Of a DNA stretch of 64,000 nucleotides, positions 59,830 through 64,000 are shown piece by piece (the first letter of the stretch is position 1; each line of letters begins with the position of its first letter). The DNA is from Tardiphaga sp051811025 (GTDB lineage Bacteria > Pseudomonadota > Alphaproteobacteria > Rhizobiales > Xanthobacteraceae). The notes below the pieces were generated by a model, which had not been told where the DNA came from, did no database searches, and worked only from the letters and a program-made list of their open reading frames with translations. The stretch lies in assembly GCF_051811025.1 (NCBI RefSeq), contig NZ_JBPWQE010000001.1, positions 1,922,001-1,986,000 on the forward strand. Direction: 5' to 3'. Both the position numbers and the translations under genes were made by a program.

Positions 59830-60624
59830 ATGGAAAACACCATGTCTCTTCGTCGTACTTTTCTCTCCATCCTCGCTTTCGCCGCGCTCACCGGCGCTGC
59901 TTCCGCCGAGACCATCAAGGTCGGCGTGACCCCTGGTCCGCATGCGCAGGTGCTGGAAGCCGCCAAGGCCGTCGCCGCCAAGAAGGGCCTCGACATCCAG
60001 ATCGTCGAATTCTCCGATTACGTGGTGCCGAATGCGGCGCTGGAAGCCGGCGACCTGCAGGCCAACTCGTTCCAGCATCAGCCCTATCTCGACAACCAGG
60101 TGGCTGACCGTAAATACAAGATCGTCGCTGTCGGCAACACCATCAACTTCCCGATGGGCATCTATTCGAAGAAGGTGAAGACCTGGGACGAGGTGAAGTC
60201 CGGCGCCACGCTGGCGATTCCGAACGATCCGACCAATGGCGGCCGCGTGCTGATCCTGCTGCGCGACAAGGGCATCATCAAGCTGAAGGACGGCGTTGGC
60301 TTCAAGCCGACCCTGCTCGACATCACCGACAATCCGAAGAAGCTGAAGATCACCGAAGTCGATGCCGCGCAGCTCCCGCGCACGCTGCCTGACGTCGACG
60401 TCGCCGGCATCAACACCAATTACGCCACGCAAGCTGGCCTCGATCCGGTGAAGGACGCGCTGCTCCGCGAGGACCCGAAGGGCCCTTACGCGAATCTCAT
60501 CGCCGTGCGCGCCGCCGACAAGGACAAGCCCTGGGTGAAGACGCTGGTGGAAAGCTATCAGTCGCCCGAGGTGAAGGACTTCATCGAGAAGACCTTCAAG
60601 GGCTCGGTGCTCGCGACCTGGTAA
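59830..60624 (+). CDS. metQ: MetQ/NlpA-type binding protein
   Basis: A 264-residue binding protein. The signal peptide ends GAASAE. The mature part has KVGVTPGPHAQVLEAAK, SFQHQPYLDN, NFPMGIYSKK and NDPTNGGRVLIL, typical of MetQ. Starts at 59830 (MENTM) and 59842 (MSLRR) are both possible. It completes metN-metI-metQ. No lipobox cysteine is visible, unlike enteric MetQ, so it is probably soluble in the periplasm. Confidence 0.92.
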   Translation: MENTMSLRRTFLSILAFAALTGAASAETIKVGVTPGPHAQVLEAAKAVAAKKGLDIQIVEFSDYVVPNAALEAGDLQANSFQHQPYLDNQVADRKYKIVAVGNTINFPMGIYSKKVKTWDEVKSGATLAIPNDPTNGGRVLILLRDKGIIKLKDGVGFKPTLLDITDNPKKLKITEVDAAQLPRTLPDVDVAGINTNYATQAGLDPVKDALLREDPKGPYANLIAVRAADKDKPWVKTLVESYQSPEVKDFIEKTFKGSVLATW

Positions 60625-60670
60625 AGGCACGGGGAGCGCTTCGCGCAATAGGCGAGGCGCTTCTTTCTTC

Positions 60671-61610
60671 TCCCTCCCTCAAGCGGCGTAGCCGCGCAGT
60701 GGGGAGGGTGGCCGGCCGTTAGGCCGGACGGGTGGGGTGTTTCAACACACTCCGTCCTGACGTGGGGAGAGACCCCACCCCGGCCTCCGCTTCGCTCGGC
60801 CGACCCTCCCCACTGCGCTTCGCTTGGGGGAGGGATATCTCTGGCGCCTGTGCGCCATCGCAGATTCAACTGTCAAACAGCCACTGCTCTTCAGACATGC
60901 GTCATCACCCCTGTTGTTTGCGGCGCGGGGGGCGCCGTCGTCTCCTGCATTCCCACCCTCTCTAAAAGAGGGCGTGCGGAACGCCGGGTGCCCGATGCAC
61001 CCTTGGGCCTGATGCCGATGCGGTCTTCCGCAAGCGATAGTGCATCAGGACTTTCGGAAGCACGAGCGATTGCCCGACGTTCCGCCTGCGGTGTTTTTTC
61101 GGTTGCTTGCACTTTGCCTCAGCGAACGATCCGATCACCGAATTAAAGTCCCAAAGGCGATGGGAAGGGAGCCTCAAGCGAATAGGCCGAACGCGTTTTG
61201 ACTTTGGTCGTCCGTCACCCTGTCCAGGGGTCTTTCCATCGTAAGGCCGATCGTCTCCTTGCCAGTGGCAGTGCTGGCGCAGATCCGTCCTGCCCGAAGA
61301 CAGACGTCACCCATGAACCGCGTAACGCCGCATCTCCGGCGTCCACCGCATCCAGCCCCGCGAACATGACGATCGCGCTCGCCCCTCTCATCGAGGCTGG
61401 ACGATGGAGATAATAGTCCTTGTAGGTATATTGTCAATGGAGGATAGGAAAAAATGTTCGGCGCCTTTCCAGCGCCACACTGTCATTCCGGGGCGCGGGC
61501 GCGCCTTCGTGCACGCGAACCCGGAATCCCGACATGTTCAGCGCAAAACACTCCGGGATTCCGGGTTCGCGCTCTGCCGGCTTCGCCGGCGACGCACGCC
61601 CCGGAATGAG
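60671..61610. repeat. Composite intergenic repeat, copy B
   Basis: This stretch repeats the three modules of 897-1876 in the same order and orientation. Module 1 (60671-60836) is the CCCTCCCTCAAGCGG palindrome. Module 2 (about 60873-61400) contains the 100-base core at 61254-61353, with a single difference from copy A. Module 3 (61481-61610) has perfect 16-base inner arms at 61515-61530 and 61555-61570. The 1.1-kb interval between metQ and tRNA-Gly holds only this repeat. Short frames inside do not look like proteins. Confidence 0.85.
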
Positions 61611-61760
61611 GGGAGGGGCGGGCCGCCCTCCAGCCGCAAATCCCATGTCCACACGCCATCCCATTGAAATCCAACCGCAATCCGTGGGTCGCAGCGGGCA
61701 GGGGATGCGACCTCACATGAGGTTGAGACGCGCCGCGCAACGTGTTACCTGACGCGGCAC

Positions 61761-61834
61761 GCGGGTATAGCTCAATGGTAGAGCAGCAGCCTTCCAAGCT
61801 GAATACGAGGGTTCGATTCCCTCTACCCGCTCCA
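61761..61834 (+). tRNA. tRNA-Gly (anticodon TCC)
   Basis: Acceptor GCGGGTA paired with TACCCGC, D arm GCTC/GAGC, anticodon loop CTTCCAA, T arm GAGGG-TTCGATT-CCCTC and an encoded CCA. It lies 150 bases after composite repeat B. No duplicated 3' end was found in the window. Confidence 0.96.
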
Positions 61835-62145
61835 GCCCGACGCGCGCTGCGCGCAGCCATTGCGGTGTAGTAGCTGTCGAGCGGCATGCTGCGCGCAGTC
61901 TCGGGCCGACGTCATTTCACGCTAAGCAATCATTCGCGGATCACGCCGTCGCCGTTCGTCATCTGACGGCTGTCCCTCGCCATGGTCATTGGATCGATGC
62001 GTCGTCGAGCGTCACGCCACAGCCAGAGCACGGGCGGTCGCGGATTTGCCGACGGTTCTATAAATCAATCTGGACAATATCAATTTTTGATCATTAAACT
62101 ACAGGTAGAATTTTTATTTATGTGATTTTTGAGCGGGGGTGGATC
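61835..62145. other. Intergenic region with A/T-rich promoter-like end
   Basis: About 310 bases without a gene. The final 70 bases before 62146 are much richer in A and T than the rest of the window (for example 62083-62125) and probably carry the promoter of the large exported-protein gene; no clear -35/-10 pair or operator could be assigned. Confidence 0.4.
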
Positions 62146-64000
62146 ATGCGCGGATGTCTAGGAATTGTGCTGGCCGTATTTTTGTTTCTTACGTCACACC
62201 ATGCATGGGCAAAGAGCGATCATATTGATAGCGCGCTGTCCGCGATCGACTCGGCAAACGGGCAGGCCCGTCTCGATCTCAGCAAGGGATTCTACAAGGC
62301 GACTTCGGGAAGTAGCTATGTCGTGATCGAGGTTCCGGCGGACATGGGCTCGGTGCTCAAATTCGACTACCGGTTCCGCTCGCTCGCTTCGGCGTCCTGG
62401 GAATTCGACCAGACGATTTTCGTATCGCTCTATGCGGGTGGAAAATGTGTCAAGATCGGCGTGAAGAAATTCGTCTACAGCGAAGGCGGGTTCATATCCG
62501 GATCAAGCGATCAGACCATCGTGCCGGGCGGCGATTGCCGCGAATCCGAGCCTCTCGCGCGCATCAACGATTTTCTGCGTCTTGCCGCAGATCCCGGCGA
62601 TTTCTTCCGGGGCGCCGCCTTTGTCGCGCTGTCCACAATGAAAAAATGCACCAGTTCGGCGTGTACCGCTCTGGTCAAGGGCCTTCCGATCCGCCGCGCT
62701 ACATTTTTCGGATCGGTGTCCCCGGGCGGGCAGCCTTTGCCTGCACTGGCGGCGACCTTCAAGGAAGGCGCACGCCTCATCCTGCCGCAGAATGGCATGC
62801 TTGTCCTCGCGGCCAATTCGGGGGCGGTGTTCAACGATCTGGTGTACGACCTCGAAGCGTCGACCGGCTCAGCTCTCCTCAACAAGTTCAGCGTAAATCT
62901 CAGCGATGGGCTGATCTCCGGAGGGCAGACAATCTTTCGGATCGGACCGCAGAGCAAGTTCACAGCCGAAGAAGTCAAGTTTGAGAAGAATGACGTCGCC
63001 GTCAAAATCAGCAGGGGAGCGCTGAGCGGCGAACTGGGCGAAGGCACCTCCATTCTGCTGTCGAATGACCAGGCTAAAACCTCAACCATCAACGTGCGAT
63101 ATGCCAAGTTGACTCTCGCTGGTCTCAGCTACGAGGGTGCGCCTGGCCAGTCCTCGCTGAGCTTCCAGCGAGGGATTCTGTCGACCCAACTCGAGAATGC
63201 GGAATTCTGGTTCTCCGACCGAAACAGCATTCGCGTGGGGTACACAAACATCAATTTCGTGCTGGGATGCCCCGAGAATGTCGCGGTCGATACTTGTGCG
63301 CCCGTGAACTGGAGCAAGGCCGGCCTCTCGGTCTACGGAACCATCAATGCGTTCTCGACGACCCTCGTCGGCGGGCAGTTCAATATTTCGAATGTGGGAA
63401 CGATTCAGCTGAAGGGCGGCCAGATCGCCGCCGACACGCTGGCGATCGACTCCAAGAACAAGACGAGTCCCATCACCGGAAAGATCAACAAATTCGAGAT
63501 CTCGCTGGAAGGGCAGGATCTCCACCTCGACGGATCGACCATCGCCTCGCTCGCCCGCGCCGATATCAAGGCCAATGACCTGCTCTACAAGGTCGGCCAG
63601 TCGCTGCCGGTCGGCACGGTCAAGATATCGGGAATGGCATCGCGCGTGGAGGGCGGCAAGATTGGGAAAGTCCGCTTCGATGCCGGGGCCAAGTTCGATC
63701 TCCAGATCGACCGGCGCGACAACGAGGAGCCGGAGGTCATCGACGGCAATATCGACGGCGAAGCCAAGGTCACGATGGACGGTGGTAACTGGCTTCAGGC
63801 GAGCGTTCACGTCGAACGGCTGCGCTATTTCAGGGGGTTGGGCGATGCCATTCTGAAACTGACCGCAACCGCGGGACAGTATGTGTTCTCCACGCCGTCC
63901 GACCACCAGACCGCCGACGCGGTGCTGCTCAAATCGGAGATCGACGTGAAGTCGATCAAACTGGCGCCGACGCTGTCGCAGCCGATCGTCATCGGTCCTA
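62146..64000 (+). CDS. Large exported protein of unknown function, partial at the window end
   Basis: An open frame of 618 codons runs from the ATG at 62146 to the window edge without a stop. It begins with a signal peptide (MRGCLGIVLAVFLFLTSHH, then AWA). The mature part is rich in beta-strand patterns with alternating Gly, Ser, Thr and hydrophobic residues, in AsmA-like or beta-helix style (for example SVNLSDGLISGGQTIF, GTINAFSTTLVGGQFN, VEGGKIGKVRFDAG). There are paired cysteines (GKCVKI and GDCRES; KKCTSSACTA; GCPENVAVDTC). A GGGGGTGG element lies before the ATG. Probably periplasmic or envelope-spanning; I do not recognise a named family. Confidence 0.7.
   Translation, partial: MRGCLGIVLAVFLFLTSHHAWAKSDHIDSALSAIDSANGQARLDLSKGFYKATSGSSYVVIEVPADMGSVLKFDYRFRSLASASWEFDQTIFVSLYAGGKCVKIGVKKFVYSEGGFISGSSDQTIVPGGDCRESEPLARINDFLRLAADPGDFFRGAAFVALSTMKKCTSSACTALVKGLPIRRATFFGSVSPGGQPLPALAATFKEGARLILPQNGMLVLAANSGAVFNDLVYDLEASTGSALLNKFSVNLSDGLISGGQTIFRIGPQSKFTAEEVKFEKNDVAVKISRGALSGELGEGTSILLSNDQAKTSTINVRYAKLTLAGLSYEGAPGQSSLSFQRGILSTQLENAEFWFSDRNSIRVGYTNINFVLGCPENVAVDTCAPVNWSKAGLSVYGTINAFSTTLVGGQFNISNVGTIQLKGGQIAADTLAIDSKNKTSPITGKINKFEISLEGQDLHLDGSTIASLARADIKANDLLYKVGQSLPVGTVKISGMASRVEGGKIGKVRFDAGAKFDLQIDRRDNEEPEVIDGNIDGEAKVTMDGGNWLQASVHVERLRYFRGLGDAILKLTATAGQYVFSTPSDHQTADAVLLKSEIDVKSIKLAPTLSQPIVIGP

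Noticed and set aside
1..64000. CRISPR arrays or rRNA genes
   Set aside because: No regularly spaced short direct repeats with unique spacers and no rRNA-like stretches were seen.

Overview
The window looks like the chromosome of an alphaproteobacterium of the Bradyrhizobium / Rhodopseudomonas / Tardiphaga group (Nitrobacteraceae). This is an inference from four things: the Omp25-type 'NWTGFYIGG' porin-like protein at the left edge, high-GC codon use, a complete alphaproteobacterial-type sox locus, and the palindromic 'GAACCCGGAATCC' intergenic repeats. There are three tRNA genes (Thr-TGT, Tyr-GTA, Gly-TCC). I found no rRNA and no CRISPR array.

Layout. (1) 1-12.5 kb: an outer-membrane protein, a ~1 kb composite repeat, tRNA-Thr with a 25-bp copy of its 3' end 1.4 kb downstream that brackets a mini-island of small genes, a GT-C-like membrane protein, secreted small proteins, rlmB, tRNA-Tyr, a GT4 glycosyltransferase, and a run of very small genes ending in a cold-shock gene. 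(2) 12.5-26.9 kb: a complete sulfur-oxidation locus. Two YeeE/YedE transporters and two periplasmic DsrE-like proteins lie beside soxS-soxR (minus strand) and soxV-soxW (plus strand). Then come soxA-soxX-DUF336 (minus strand) and soxY-Z-B-C-D plus an extra cytochrome c (plus strand). A 1.54-kb mobile element with terminal inverted repeats, an 8-bp target duplication and a serine hydrolase passenger gene sits between soxW and the DUF336 gene. (3) 27-34.6 kb: a chemoreceptor, then an AroQ-like / 2-hydroxyacid dehydrogenase / LysR / HpaB-like monooxygenase / flavin reductase / RidA cluster. (4) 34.7-42.6 kb: a complete PotABCD-like ABC transporter followed by DUF1028, M20 peptidase, quinone oxidoreductase, DUF336 and GST genes. 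(5) 42.6-54.5 kb: a diguanylate cyclase, small proteins, a second iron/polyamine-type ABC transporter whose ATPase gene is frameshifted by a 7-bp tandem duplication, a phosphodiesterase, a Tat-exported GH1 enzyme, a siderophore-interacting protein, an aspartate-dehydrogenase-like protein and an amidase. (6) 54.6-60.6 kb: organosulfur uptake, with two NlpA/MetQ-type and two SsuA-type binding proteins around a single MetN-MetI pair. (7) 60.6-64 kb: a second copy of the composite repeat, tRNA-Gly, and the first 618 codons of a large exported protein that runs off the window.

How the genes work together. The sox genes encode a full periplasmic thiosulfate-to-sulfate system: SoxYZ carrier, SoxAX, SoxB, SoxCD, SoxVW redox supply and a SoxR persulfide-type repressor with a 66-residue Cys pair. 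An ATTC-N8-GAAT operator-like site lies between soxA and soxY. The HpaB-like region and the ABC transporter next to it read as one catabolic module for an unidentified, probably nitrogen-containing, small molecule. The right part is dominated by scavenging of reduced or organic sulfur.
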